Below, one piece after another: positions 15,526-23,716 of a stretch of 37,862 nt of DNA. Location: the NCBI GenBank assembly GCA_945867665.1, contig CAMBIR010000013.1, forward strand, positions 1 through 37,862, given 5' to 3'. The notes beneath the pieces are model-generated. The model was not told the DNA's origin and made no database searches. It saw nothing but the letters and a program-made list of their open reading frames with translations. This DNA is from an uncultured Bacillota bacterium. Lineage in GTDB: Bacteria > Bacillota_I > Bacilli_A > RF39 > UBA660. Position 1 is the stretch's first letter; each line of letters begins with the position of its first letter. Made by a program: the position numbers and the translations under genes.

Positions 15526-17433
15526 CTGTTCTTTATTAGATTTTGTTTCTTTAGAAGAATCTTCATCAGTATTTTTTTCTTCTTCTTTATTTTCTTCATT
15601 TGGAAGATGTCCTGTTTTTACTAAAGAGTCAATTTGTTCTTTGGTAATGGTTTCTTCTTCTAATAGAGTGTTTGCAATTAAGTCTAATAAATTTTTATTT
15701 TCTTTTAAGATTTTCTTTGTTTTTTCGTAACATTCGTTGATAATGCTACGCATTTCTTCATCTATTTCATGGGCAACGATGTCAGATACATTTCTATTTT
15801 TTGTGTAATCTCTTCCTAGGAAAGTATTTCCTGATGGCTCTTCTAACATCATTGGTCCTAATTTACTCATTCCATATTCTGTTACCATGCTTCTTGCAAT
15901 TTTGGTTGCTTTTTTGAAGTCGTCGTGGGCACCAGTGGTGATTTCTCCGAATTCGATTTCTTCAGCAACACGTCCACCTAATAAGCCTGAGATTGATTCT
16001 AATAGTTCTTGTTTTGTGCTTGTGAAGGTTTCTTCTTTTGGTGTCATCATTGTATATCCACCAGCTTGACCTCTTGGAATGATGGTTATTTTTTGAACAT
16101 CATTAGCACCTTCTAGTTTCAGACCAACAACAGCGTGTCCTGCTTCATGGTAAGCAACTAATTTCTTTTCTTTGTCTGTATATTTCTTTGTTACTTTAGC
16201 TGGTCCCATGATAACACGGTCGGTTGCTTCGTCAATTTCACTCATGGTAATTGCTTTTTTTCCTCTTCTTACGGTAAGTAGGGCTGCTTCATTTAATAAG
16301 TTTTCTAGGTCAGCTCCACTGAATCCTGGTGTTCTTTTCGCAAGATATTCTAGAGTAATATTTTTATCTAATGTTTTATTTTTAGCGTGTACTTTTAAAA
16401 TTTCTAAACGAGCATTTTTATCAGGTAATCCAACGGTTACTTGACGGTCAAATCTTCCTGGTCTAAGTAGGGCTGGGTCCAATACATCTGGACGGTTAGT
16501 AGCGGCAATTACGATGATTCCTTCATGAGGTCCAAATCCATCCATTTCTGTTAATAATTGGTTTAGGGTTTGTTCTCTTTCGTCATGTCCTCCACCAAGT
16601 CCTGTTCCTCTTTGACGGCCAACGGCATCAATTTCATCGATGAAGATTAAACATGGGGCGTTCATTTTTGCTTGTTTGAACATATCTCTTACACGAGATG
16701 CTCCAATTCCTACGAATAATTCTACGAAGTCAGAACCACTAATATAATAGAATGGTACTTTTGCTTCTCCAGCAACGGCTCTGGCAAGTAAGGTTTTACC
16801 AGTACCAGGAGGACCTACTAAAAGTACTCCTTTTGGTATTCTTGCTCCCATAGCTTGGAATTTCTTTGGATTTTTTAAGAAGTCAATTAATTCTTTTACT
16901 TCTTCTTTTTCTTCTGTTAATCCGGCTACATCTTTGAAGTTGGTTTTGGTTCCTTCTTCTAGTAATTTGGCACGAGATTTTCCGAAGTCCATTGATTTGT
17001 TGTTGCCTCCGATTTGTCTTGTGAATAGCCAGAATGTTGCTCCTACTAGGATTGCTAGTGGAATAATTTCTGTTAATACGGCTAGCCATTCTGAAGATTC
17101 AGGGTCTTTTTCAACATTTAGAGTAAATTTATTTTTATCAGCAGCATCTGTTATTTTAGAGATGAATTCGTCTGATTTTGGTAAAGTTAAAGTAAATGTT
17201 TCATTTTCATCATAATCTTTTAATTTTCCTGTTATTTCATATGTTTCACTTCTTGTTTTTGGAACGATATTTAGTTCTTTAATTTCATTACTATCTAATT
17301 CTTTTATGAATTCATCATAGGTAAAATTGTTTACAGTGGTATTAAAGTTTTGAAATATTAGTAAACATACTATGATAAAACAGAAGAGAAATACATAGGG
17401 AAATAATCCTTTTTTTACTGTTTTATTGTTCAT
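15508..17433 (-). CDS. ftsH: ATP-dependent zinc metalloprotease FtsH
   Basis: 641 aa. A membrane-anchored AAA+ protease that degrades damaged or regulatory membrane and cytosolic proteins as a hexamer. Segments: membrane helices near 10-28 and 117-137 flanking a 90-aa extracytoplasmic domain; Walker A GPPGTGKT at 207-214; Walker B IFIDEID; arginine-finger/SRH region [19 protein letters not shown]; zinc motif HEAGH in the protease domain; then an acidic/Lys C-terminal tail (about the last 35 residues), longer than strictly needed. ATG at 17433 is chosen because GGAGG lies 6 nt before it; the longer frame from 17451 adds MKRRKR and has no site. It overlaps tilS by 11 bp. Confidence 0.97.
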   Translation of the reverse strand: MNNKTVKKGLFPYVFLFCFIIVCLLIFQNFNTTVNNFTYDEFIKELDSNEIKELNIVPKTRSETYEITGKLKDYDENETFTLTLPKSDEFISKITDAADKNKFTLNVEKDPESSEWLAVLTEIIPLAILVGATFWLFTRQIGGNNKSMDFGKSRAKLLEEGTKTNFKDVAGLTEEKEEVKELIDFLKNPKKFQAMGARIPKGVLLVGPPGTGKTLLARAVAGEAKVPFYYISGSDFVELFVGIGASRVRDMFKQAKMNAPCLIFIDEIDAVGRQRGTGLGGGHDEREQTLNQLLTEMDGFGPHEGIIVIAATNRPDVLDPALLRPGRFDRQVTVGLPDKNARLEILKVHAKNKTLDKNITLEYLAKRTPGFSGADLENLLNEAALLTVRRGKKAITMSEIDEATDRVIMGPAKVTKKYTDKEKKLVAYHEAGHAVVGLKLEGANDVQKITIIPRGQAGGYTMMTPKEETFTSTKQELLESISGLLGGRVAEEIEFGEITTGAHDDFKKATKIARSMVTEYGMSKLGPMMLEEPSGNTFLGRDYTKNRNVSDIVAHEIDEEMRSIINECYEKTKKILKENKNLLDLIANTLLEEETITKEQIDSLVKTGHLPNEENKEEEKNTDEDSSKETKSNKEQKTDKE

Positions 17434-18748
17434 TCTTTTCCTCCTTTTCACAGTACTTTAGTATTATATCATAAAACTCTTCGGAATTGCTATTAAATTT
17501 AGACTTTTTTAGATTTGGTATCCAAATTATTTGGTCATTTGCATCAACTAAAATGGGATAGGTTTCTCTTTTTTCTTTGGAAACTTTTTTATCGATGAAA
17601 ATATCGCTTACTTTTTTTGTTCCAGGACTGTTATAAAGGGAAATTTTATCTCCAGGTAATTTGTTTCTGAAATATAAGGGAAGTGTGATGTTTTTTGTGT
17701 TTAATCTACAAATATCATTACCGTTTTCAGAAGTTTTATTTATTTTTTTGATGAGAATACTTCCAAAGATATTTTCTTCTTGTAAGGAAACTTTATAGCT
17801 AAGGGGAGGATTCTTTTCTTTTTCTTTGATGATTAATTTATTATAGGTTTTTCTTGCTTGTTTATTTTTTGGTAAATCTATGGATAGGTTAGGGGTAGGA
17901 GAATTAATAATTTTTAAGATATTGTTAATATGATTATCTGTAATAATATTAGGAATGTTTTGATAAGTATTATTTAGAATATGATAGAGGATATTTTTTT
18001 GAATGAATGTTTTTTCTTTTTTGAATAGATTTAAATCTAGTACGTTATCTTTATAGATATTGTTTTCTATTTCTTTAATGACTTCCTCTATATAAGTATT
18101 ATATTCCAGTAAGACTTTTGAATATTTTAAGAATTGTTTATGGATATCTTTATTTTCTTTCTTTAAAACAGGTAAAATATTGGCACGAATTCTGTTTCTT
18201 GTATAAGTGGTGTCTAGATTAGTTTTATCGATAAAATATTCAATATTATTTCTTTCATCATAGTCTAATAAATCTTCTTTGGTATAAGATAGAAAAGGAC
18301 GGATAATAGTGTAGTCTTTTTGCTTGGAAATCTCTTTAATACCAGCATATCCTTCTAGATTAGAACCTCGATTTATTTTCATGATAATAGTTTCGATTAA
18401 ATCATCTCCATGGTGAGCCAAAAAGAGATAGTGACTGTTATATTTTTTTAGTGTTTGTTCATAAAAATTGTATCTTTTAATTCTTGCTTCATTTTCAAAA
18501 TTCTTTTCTTGATATTTTTCTATTTTGTATACTTCAAAAGGAATATTCTGTTTTTGACAGTAATTTTTTAAGTATTTTTCTTCTTCTTTGCTTTCTTTTC
18601 TAACGTTATGGTTAATGTGACAACAAATGATTTTGTTTTTTCTATTATGTATTAGATAGTGAAGAAGAGCCATGGAGTCTGGTCCAGCTGAACATCCTAC
18701 AACAATATTTTCTTCTTCATTTGGAATAAATTTTTCAATATGAATCAT
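17423..18748 (-). CDS. tilS: tRNA(Ile)-lysidine synthase
   Basis: 441 aa. It adds lysine to the wobble cytidine of tRNA-Ile(CAU) so that it reads AUA, an essential step; AUA codons appear frequently in this window. The N-terminal PP-loop reads CSAGPDSMALL (residues 19-29), where the common SGGPDS is SAGPDS. HHGDDLIET and the RTRNRIR-like segment TRNRIRANILP support the assignment. The C-terminal region (about 320-441) contains the substrate-binding domain with NKLPGDKI. The stop lies inside ftsH; its last codons supply the ftsH Shine-Dalgarno. The usual hpt gene between tilS and ftsH is missing. Promoter on the minus strand at 18770-18798. Confidence 0.95.
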   Translation of the reverse strand: MIHIEKFIPNEEENIVVGCSAGPDSMALLHYLIHNRKNKIICCHINHNVRKESKEEEKYLKNYCQKQNIPFEVYKIEKYQEKNFENEARIKRYNFYEQTLKKYNSHYLFLAHHGDDLIETIIMKINRGSNLEGYAGIKEISKQKDYTIIRPFLSYTKEDLLDYDERNNIEYFIDKTNLDTTYTRNRIRANILPVLKKENKDIHKQFLKYSKVLLEYNTYIEEVIKEIENNIYKDNVLDLNLFKKEKTFIQKNILYHILNNTYQNIPNIITDNHINNILKIINSPTPNLSIDLPKNKQARKTYNKLIIKEKEKNPPLSYKVSLQEENIFGSILIKKINKTSENGNDICRLNTKNITLPLYFRNKLPGDKISLYNSPGTKKVSDIFIDKKVSKEKRETYPILVDANDQIIWIPNLKKSKFNSNSEEFYDIILKYCEKEEKNEQ

Positions 18749-18769
18749 GATGCACCTTCTTTTTTCTAT

Positions 18770-18798
18770 ATTATAACAAAGTTGTTTTGATAAGTAAA
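18770..18798 (-). promoter_or_regulatory. Promoter of the tilS-ftsH operon
   Basis: Read on the minus strand: TTTACT (18798-18793), 17-nt spacer, TATAAT (18775-18770). It lies 22 bp upstream of tilS. Confidence 0.65.
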
Positions 18799-18814
18799 TT
18801 TTTCTTGCTTTCCT

Positions 18815-18843
18815 TTTCAGGGTATTGTATTATATTTTCAACG
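18815..18843 (+). promoter_or_regulatory. Promoter of the gene at 18872
   Basis: TTGCTT (18815-18820), 17-nt spacer, TATTAT (18838-18843). Divergent from the tilS promoter. Confidence 0.5.
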
Positions 18844-18871
18844 CTCTATTAGAAAGATAGGAAGATAAGTT

Positions 18872-19228
18872 ATGTTTAAAAAATATGATATTGATAGATT
18901 ATATACTTGTGAAGTAGAAGTTTGGGTGCCATGGAGTATTGGAAATATAGGTGATATGGTTATTGTTGATGGTGAGGTTATTTTTGGATATCAAACAATT
19001 GTCTATGAAGATAGTAGAGGATACATAGATATTTATCATTTGAATAGAGTTATTTGTGATATGTCTAAAGGTAATTTTAATTGTATTTGTTGTTCGGATG
19101 ATGGGTACTTATATACAATGGATAGTAATAATTTGAAAAAATATTCTGATGGTTTATCTGAAAAACAAAAAAATGCAAAAACTTTACAGCGATTACCTTT
19201 TGGAGGGAATAGGTTATTAAAAAAGTAA
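18872..19228 (+). CDS. Hypothetical protein, 118 aa
   Basis: Not recognised. It has alternating hydrophobic and acidic strands (VEVWVPWSIGNIGDMVIVDGE; DSRGYIDIYHLNRVICDM; CICCSDDGYLYTMDSNNL) that suggest a small beta-rich, perhaps propeller-like, domain, and a basic tail. There is no signal peptide or membrane helix. Cysteines cluster at CICC (about residues 71-74). GGAAG lies 8 nt before ATG. It lies between the tilS promoter and another unknown gene with a separate promoter, so the two are independent transcripts. Confidence 0.7.
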   Translation: MFKKYDIDRLYTCEVEVWVPWSIGNIGDMVIVDGEVIFGYQTIVYEDSRGYIDIYHLNRVICDMSKGNFNCICCSDDGYLYTMDSNNLKKYSDGLSEKQKNAKTLQRLPFGGNRLLKK

Positions 19229-19330
19229 AAATAAAATACTTATTTGTATGTTTCTTTTGTTAGGTAGTTTGGTGCAATTTAGTATTTTTTTTCATATGAT
19301 ATTAGTGGATTTGGTAAATTAAAAATTTGA

Positions 19331-19359
19331 TTGACAAAAGAATAAATTGTTACTATAAT
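19331..19359 (+). promoter_or_regulatory. Perfect-consensus sigma-A promoter
   Basis: TTGACA (19331-19336), exactly 17 nt, TATAAT (19354-19359), 26 bp before the gene at 19386. This is the strongest promoter sequence in the window for a protein gene. Confidence 0.85.
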
Positions 19360-19385
19360 TATTTTTACGAGGTGAATTTAAAAAA

Positions 19386-19856
19386 ATGGAACAATATGAC
19401 CCGATATCTTTTGCTTCGGTGATATCTAGTTTATTACTTTGTAAAAGAGTTTTGTCAGCTAATGAAATTATTAATTTTACTAGTGCGCTTAGTTGTGAGG
19501 GTATGGATATAGATGACGAATGGAACATTGATGTTTTGCAGCCGATTGTTTTTATGGATGAAAGATGTTCTTTTGGCTTGGGAAAACAATTTAATTATAA
19601 TACGTTGCTTCCTTCGGGAGTTACTGTTGATGAATTTTTAAGAAAGTATGCTGATAGTCGAATACTTGATTATATTCGGCAAAATAATAGTGAATATGAG
19701 ACGATGTATTTAATGAATCATTGTTTTGAAGATAAAGGTGACAAGCAATATTTGAAAGCGGATTCTTTGAATGATTCTTATCTGAAGGAAAGTGCTCCTC
19801 ATATAAAGACAAAGAAAAGAAGCTTTCTTTATTCTCTTTGGGCAGGAATTCGTTAA
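19386..19856 (+). CDS. Hypothetical protein, 156 aa
   Basis: Not recognised. It is a soluble acidic protein: an N-terminal helical part (FASVISSLLLCKRVLSANEIINFTSAL, with a serine-rich turn), a middle with WNIDVLQPIVFMDERCSFGLG, then a Tyr/Asp/Glu-rich part and a basic end (KTKKRSFLYSLWAGIR). Five Cys residues are spread through it. GAGGTG lies 11 nt upstream of ATG, a rather long spacing. A perfect promoter and a terminator flank it, so it is a well-expressed single-gene transcript upstream of parA. Confidence 0.75.
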   Translation: MEQYDPISFASVISSLLLCKRVLSANEIINFTSALSCEGMDIDDEWNIDVLQPIVFMDERCSFGLGKQFNYNTLLPSGVTVDEFLRKYADSRILDYIRQNNSEYETMYLMNHCFEDKGDKQYLKADSLNDSYLKESAPHIKTKKRSFLYSLWAGIR

Positions 19857-19890
19857 AATGATGTTTAGTTTTTTCTAAATGTCATTTTTT
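19855..19890 (+). terminator. Terminator before parA
   Basis: AAAATGA (19855-19861) then TTTAG (19864-19868) pair with CTAAA (19875-19879) and TCATTTT, leaving a symmetric TG/TG mismatch, with a T-run following. Confidence 0.75.
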
Positions 19891-19963
19891 TGTCGTTTTT
19901 TTTCTTTATTTTTAGAAGAATTTTTGATACAATGTATCTTGTAGGAAATAAAGGTGAGTATAA

Positions 19964-20779
19964 ATGGGAAAGATTATTGCAATTGTTAATCAAAAAGGTG
20001 GAGTTGGGAAGACTACAACGAGTATTAATCTATCCGCTTCTTTGGGCGTTTTGAATAAAAAGGTACTTTTAGTTGATTTAGACCCTCAAGGAAATGCTAC
20101 AACTGGTGTTGGTGTTGATAAGGGGGGGATTAATAGTAGTATTTATGAGGTTCTTGTGATGAAATCTTCCATTGAAAAATCTATTATTAAAACGAAAAGT
20201 AAAAATCTTTATTTATTGCCGGCATATTTGAATTTAGCGGGTGTTGACATGGAACTTATTGAGATGGAGAAGAAATATCATGCAGAAGGTTTAAAATTTA
20301 ATCGAGTTTTACGGTTAAAGGAAGAATTAAATAAGGTTCGTGATAAGTTTGATTTTATTTTAATTGATTGCCCACCTTCTCTTGGAATTTTAACGACAAA
20401 TGCTTTGGGAGCGGCTGATAGTGTATTAATTCCTGTTCAATGTGAGTATTTTGCATTGGAAGGAATTATGCAGTTGATTAATACGATTATGCTTGCTCAG
20501 AAAAAAGTTAATCCTAATTTAGATATTGAAGGTGTTTTACTTACGATGTTAACGACTAATACTAATTTGGGGCTTGAGGTTGTAGATAGTATTAAAGGAT
20601 TTTTTAAAGAAAGGGTATATGATACTATTATACCAAGGTTAATTCGTTTAGCAGAGGCTCCATCTCATGGTAAACCAATATTGGAATATGAGCCTAGAAG
20701 TAGGGGTACTTTGGCGTATTTGAATTTGGCTAAGGAGGTCATTGAAAAGAATGGAACAGAAAAAGAAAGCGTTGGGTAG
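19964..20779 (+). CDS. parA: Chromosome partitioning ATPase ParA/Soj
   Basis: 271 aa. A deviant Walker ATPase that positions chromosome origins and, with Spo0J/ParB, influences DnaA and sporulation initiation in Bacillus. Motif A KGGVGKTTTS is at residues 11-20, VDLDPQGNATTGVG (about 39-52) is A', and FILIDCPPSLGIL (about 128-140) is motif B. The length is standard. AAGGTGAG lies 6 nt before ATG. Its final 29 bases overlap the parB start region, a translationally coupled pair. Presence with parB marks an origin-proximal location, as in Bacillus. Confidence 0.97.
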   Translation: MGKIIAIVNQKGGVGKTTTSINLSASLGVLNKKVLLVDLDPQGNATTGVGVDKGGINSSIYEVLVMKSSIEKSIIKTKSKNLYLLPAYLNLAGVDMELIEMEKKYHAEGLKFNRVLRLKEELNKVRDKFDFILIDCPPSLGILTTNALGAADSVLIPVQCEYFALEGIMQLINTIMLAQKKVNPNLDIEGVLLTMLTTNTNLGLEVVDSIKGFFKERVYDTIIPRLIRLAEAPSHGKPILEYEPRSRGTLAYLNLAKEVIEKNGTEKESVG

Positions 20780-21629
20780 AGGGCTAGAGCAGTTATTTAG
20801 TAGTGAAGTTTTAGATTTTGATACATTTGAAGATAATATTATGGAGAATGCTAAGGAGACGGATATTATTCAAATTCCGTTATCAGATATTCGGACTAAT
20901 CCATATCAGCCAAGAAAACATTTTGATAAAGAGGCTTTGGATGAACTTGCTACTTCTATTCGTAATTATGGTGTATTTCAACCTATTATTGTAAAGAAGA
21001 GTATTAAGGGTTACGACTTGGTGGCAGGTGAGAGAAGACTTCGTGCTTCTAAATTGGCGGGAATGGAGACAATTCCAGCTATTGTTAAAGATTTTTCAGA
21101 TGAAGAGATGAGAGAGATTGCTTTATTGGAAAATATTCAAAGAGAAAATCTTTCTTCAATTGAACTTGCTTGGGCTTATAAAGGAATTATTGATAGTCTT
21201 CATATTCGTCAGGAAGATTTGGCGGCTAAGATTGGAAAGAGTAGAAGTCATGTTACTAATACTTTAGGATTATTGAAATTACCAAATGATGTGCAGGATA
21301 TGGTTCGGGAAAATCAAATTTCAATGGGACATGCTAGAGTACTTAGTAAGATGGAAGATAATAAAAAGGTTGAAGAATTAGCAAAAAAAGTTGTTCAAAA
21401 TAATATTAGTGTTCGTGATTTGGAAGATATTTCTAGTCAGGAAAAGGTTGAAAAGAGGGTACCTATTAATCGACAACCAAGAATTAATGAATATCAGTAT
21501 ATTGAAGAAGAATTAAGAGATATTTTAGGTACAAAAGTAAAAGTGGATAATAAAAAGATTGAGATATTTTTTGAATCGAGAGTAGATTTGACTAGAATAT
21601 TAGATATATTAAATGTAAATGTAGACTAG
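20751..21629 (+). CDS. parB: Chromosome partitioning protein ParB/Spo0J
   Basis: 292 aa. Binds parS sites and spreads by CTP-dependent clamping. N-terminal ALGRGLEQLF is the family start, GERRLRASKLAGMETIPAI holds the CTP-binding box, ENIQRENLSSIELA is the second box, and GKSRSHVTNTLGLLKLP is the HTH. The C-terminal dimer domain follows a linker (about 220-292). ATG at 20751 fits; AAGGAGG (20732-20738) lies 12 nt upstream, while TTG at 20742 is too close to it. I saw no parS palindrome in this window. Confidence 0.95.
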   Translation: MEQKKKALGRGLEQLFSSEVLDFDTFEDNIMENAKETDIIQIPLSDIRTNPYQPRKHFDKEALDELATSIRNYGVFQPIIVKKSIKGYDLVAGERRLRASKLAGMETIPAIVKDFSDEEMREIALLENIQRENLSSIELAWAYKGIIDSLHIRQEDLAAKIGKSRSHVTNTLGLLKLPNDVQDMVRENQISMGHARVLSKMEDNKKVEELAKKVVQNNISVRDLEDISSQEKVEKRVPINRQPRINEYQYIEEELRDILGTKVKVDNKKIEIFFESRVDLTRILDILNVNVD

Positions 21630-21646
21630 TTAATAGTCTATTTTTT
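21622..21646 (+). terminator. Terminator of parAB
   Basis: TAGACTA (21622-21628) and TAGTCTA (21634-21640) with a 5-nt loop and T6. The stop codon TAG (21627-21629) is at the top of the stem. Confidence 0.8.
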
Positions 21647-21657
21647 CATTCTTGGTA

Positions 21658-21685
21658 TTGACTTGTGAAAAAAATTTGATATGAT
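21658..21685 (+). promoter_or_regulatory. Promoter of the gene near 21793
   Basis: TTGACT (21658-21663), 16-nt spacer, TATGAT (21680-21685). The predicted start is near 21692, immediately at the GAGGAG ribosome site. Confidence 0.55.
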
Positions 21686-21792
21686 CATAGAGGAGAAATA
21701 TAAGAAAATTACAGGAAAAGAAGAATAAAGAAAGATATTATTTTGATGGATTTGATTCTATTTATCCAGTAACTTTTGATAATTCTTTAGAA

Positions 21793-22182
21793 TTGATTTT
21801 GTTTAATAATCAAAGTGATAAGGAGATGCTTAATAAAATAACATTAAGTAATAACTTTTTGTTAATGGAGAGATATGATTTTAAGATGGATATGGCTCTT
21901 ATAGAATCAAGTTATTTGGATGTAAGTTTTGATTATGGTAATGATAAGGTCAACTTTTTGAAAGGACTAGCTAGTGGTGATGAAAAATATAAAGAATTTT
22001 TGAGTGATAATAGAAAAGTTGAAATAAAAGTTTTGAATGGTGAGATTATTGGTACAAATGAAGAGGGAGATGTTCTTTATCACCGTCCGATGAACAAACA
22101 ATCATTTTATTTGAATTGTGTACCTATTGTGAAGAAATTTAAAGAGAAAAGTCTTCAATCTAATATGGTTAAGCATCATTAG
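21793..22182 (+). CDS. Hypothetical protein with unclear start
   Basis: At least 129 aa, soluble, acidic and beta-rich; no family recognised. TTG at 21793 is the first ordinary start codon in the frame but has no ribosome site. The frame stays open upstream for 34 more codons, to TAG at 21688, and those residues look protein-like (ERYYFDGFDSIYPVTFDNSL). A good ribosome site, GAGGAG (21690-21695), and a promoter lie exactly at the far upstream end, where only ATA (21700) fits as initiator. Either ATA initiates, or a small deletion has removed a start. The true protein may be about 160 aa. Followed by tandem terminators. Confidence 0.6.
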   Translation: MILFNNQSDKEMLNKITLSNNFLLMERYDFKMDMALIESSYLDVSFDYGNDKVNFLKGLASGDEKYKEFLSDNRKVEIKVLNGEIIGTNEEGDVLYHRPMNKQSFYLNCVPIVKKFKEKSLQSNMVKHH

Positions 22183-22190
22183 GTGTTATT

Positions 22191-22220
22191 AATGTGGGTT
22201 AGAGATAACGCACATTTTTT
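22191..22220 (+). terminator. Terminator after the 21793 gene
   Basis: AATGTGGGTT (22191-22200) pairs with AACGCACATT (22207-22216) apart from one G-G mismatch, then T-run. Confidence 0.7.
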
Positions 22221-22223
22221 GTT

Positions 22224-22286
22224 TTCCTTTGGTTATCAAAAGTGCTTTGGGGATAGGGAAAGGGGTAATTTTCTTATCTTTTTTTT
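22224..22286 (+). promoter_or_regulatory. Possible attenuator upstream of the cold-shock gene
   Basis: GATAGGGAAA (22252-22261) pairs with TTTTCTTATC (22269-22278; two G-U pairs) followed by T8, a terminator. The same GATAGGGAAAGG can instead pair with the upstream segment TTTCC..TTATC (22224-22237), a competing fold. No protein gene lies between it and csp. It may simply be a second terminator in tandem. Confidence 0.4.
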
Positions 22287-22438
22287 ATGATTATTTTATT
22301 AGAATATAATGAAAATATGCCAATATTATATTATTAGTATGATTTATTTGTCGGATATTGTAGATTTGATAGGTCTAGTAATAGGAGAGAACTTTATTTA
22401 TAATATTAGTATAGAAGTAAGAGAAGAGAGGTGTAGAT

Positions 22439-22663
22439 ATGAATGGTAGAGTAAAATGGTTTAATAATGAAAAGGGATATGGTTTTATTGATCACGCTAC
22501 TGGTGAAGATATTTTTGTTCATTATTCAGCTATTAAGCAGGATGGATATAAAACTTTATCAGAGGGACAACTTGTAAATTTTGATTTGATTGAAACGCCA
22601 AAAGGCCTTCAAGCAATTAATGTTACAACGTCAGTTCCCTCAAAAGTAATTGGTCATTATTAA
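22439..22663 (+). CDS. csp: Cold-shock domain protein (CspA family)
   Basis: 74 aa. An OB-fold RNA chaperone that binds single-stranded RNA or DNA. RNP1 KGYGFI is at residues 12-17 and RNP2 DIFVHY at 24-29, and the start [15 protein letters not shown] is typical. The C-terminus carries a few extra residues (SKVIGHY). GAGAGGTG lies before ATG. The region 22287-22438 has many TATAAT-like boxes and must hold a promoter; one -10 is TATAAT at 22399-22404. Confidence 0.96.
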   Translation: MNGRVKWFNNEKGYGFIDHATGEDIFVHYSAIKQDGYKTLSEGQLVNFDLIETPKGLQAINVTTSVPSKVIGHY

Positions 22664-22664
22664 T

Positions 22665-22688
22665 AAAAAAGCAGGTGACTGCTTTTTT
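22665..22688. terminator. Bidirectional terminator, csp / 22688 gene
   Basis: AAAAAAGCAG (22665-22674) and CTGCTTTTTT (22679-22688) form a 10-bp stem with tetraloop GTGA. It sits directly after csp and touches the stop of the convergent gene. Confidence 0.9.
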
Positions 22689-23593
22689 TAGCTGGTTTGG
22701 TTGGTTAAAGTTTGTAATTTAGCGATAATTTCTTTAGCAAAGTTAATACTATATGTAAATTTGGAATCATGGTTTGTATATTTTGTTCCAAAGGAGTTTT
22801 GCTCTAATATAGGAAGAATAAATACTGTACTTGGGGTAGTAATTCGAATTGTAATTTGATAACAGGAAATGTTAAAAGAAGTCATTGTTGTTTTAGTAGA
22901 GCTGTTTTTAGAAAAATATACTTGATTATCTAGAAGAATTTCATAATTAATAAGTTCTTTTGGACTGCACTTTAGTGATTCTTCTTTGTTATGAAAGACT
23001 AATGTATTATCTTTATCAATGGATAGTCCAGCATTTAGTTTGTTAATTTTTTGGTAAATAGGGGTGATTCCTAATAAGTATTTTGTTTTTTCTTGAATAA
23101 TTTTATTGCGAAATTCTTGGCTATTTAGGATGTTAATTAGTGTATCTATTTTATCAGATGATCCATTTATTTCTAGAAGAATATTCATTGTGAGAATGAT
23201 TTTGCTCATGAGATTATTTTTTATAACTGTTGCGTTTAATTTGGAATAGTCAAATGCACCGTATTCGTTTGTGGAAATTATCCATAAATAACTGTCTGTT
23301 GGAATAATAAAGTATTCTTTGTTACTTTTTATTTCTTTGGCGTAAAATACTTCTAAATATGTTTCTTGAATAGGGATAATATTGCTGATAAGTTTTGCTT
23401 TTTCTTCGTTGATGTCAGGACAATTATTTTGAATAAAGTTTATTTTTTGTTCTAAATTATTATCTTTTTGGATAGGAATTTTATATAAATTTTGAAATGT
23501 TGTTGTGGTATTTAGAAGATTATCTAGGGTATCATTTTCTTGTTTGATGGTATTGTATTTGTCTTTTATGTTTTTTATTGCTTGATTAAACAT
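22688..23593 (-). CDS. Hypothetical protein, 301 aa
   Basis: Not recognised. Predicted soluble. The N-terminal part (about 1-70) is helical and coiled-coil-like (KDKYNTIKQENDTLDNLLN; NNLEQKINFIQNN). The middle has a hydrophobic beta-rich block (about 75-115, with YFIIPTDSYLWIISTNEYGAFD) that resembles a pleckstrin-like bPH module. The C-terminal 100 residues are Thr/Ser-rich with strands and NQVYFSKNSSTKTTMTSFNIS. No signal sequence or catalytic motif was seen. The ribosome site is GAGGGA 4 nt before ATG. It stands alone, convergent with csp and divergent from the interrupted gene at 23717. Confidence 0.75.
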   Translation of the reverse strand: MFNQAIKNIKDKYNTIKQENDTLDNLLNTTTTFQNLYKIPIQKDNNLEQKINFIQNNCPDINEEKAKLISNIIPIQETYLEVFYAKEIKSNKEYFIIPTDSYLWIISTNEYGAFDYSKLNATVIKNNLMSKIILTMNILLEINGSSDKIDTLINILNSQEFRNKIIQEKTKYLLGITPIYQKINKLNAGLSIDKDNTLVFHNKEESLKCSPKELINYEILLDNQVYFSKNSSTKTTMTSFNISCYQITIRITTPSTVFILPILEQNSFGTKYTNHDSKFTYSINFAKEIIAKLQTLTNQTS

Positions 23594-23716
23594 GTTATCC
23601 CTCGTTTCTATCTTTACTTTAATTTTATTCTAATATGGTTTTTGTTATAATGCAAGTAAAAATGATATCTAATCTTTTTATTTTATGGTAAGATAAAAAT
23701 AAGGTAGGTCGTTTTT

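Noticed and set aside
16172..16444. Plus-strand frame of 90 codons inside ftsH
   Set aside because: Antisense shadow of the highly conserved AAA+ domain.
19233..19288. Hairpin AAAATACT/AGTATTTT after the 118-aa gene
   Set aside because: The loop of about 40 nt makes a weak terminator; not listed as a feature.
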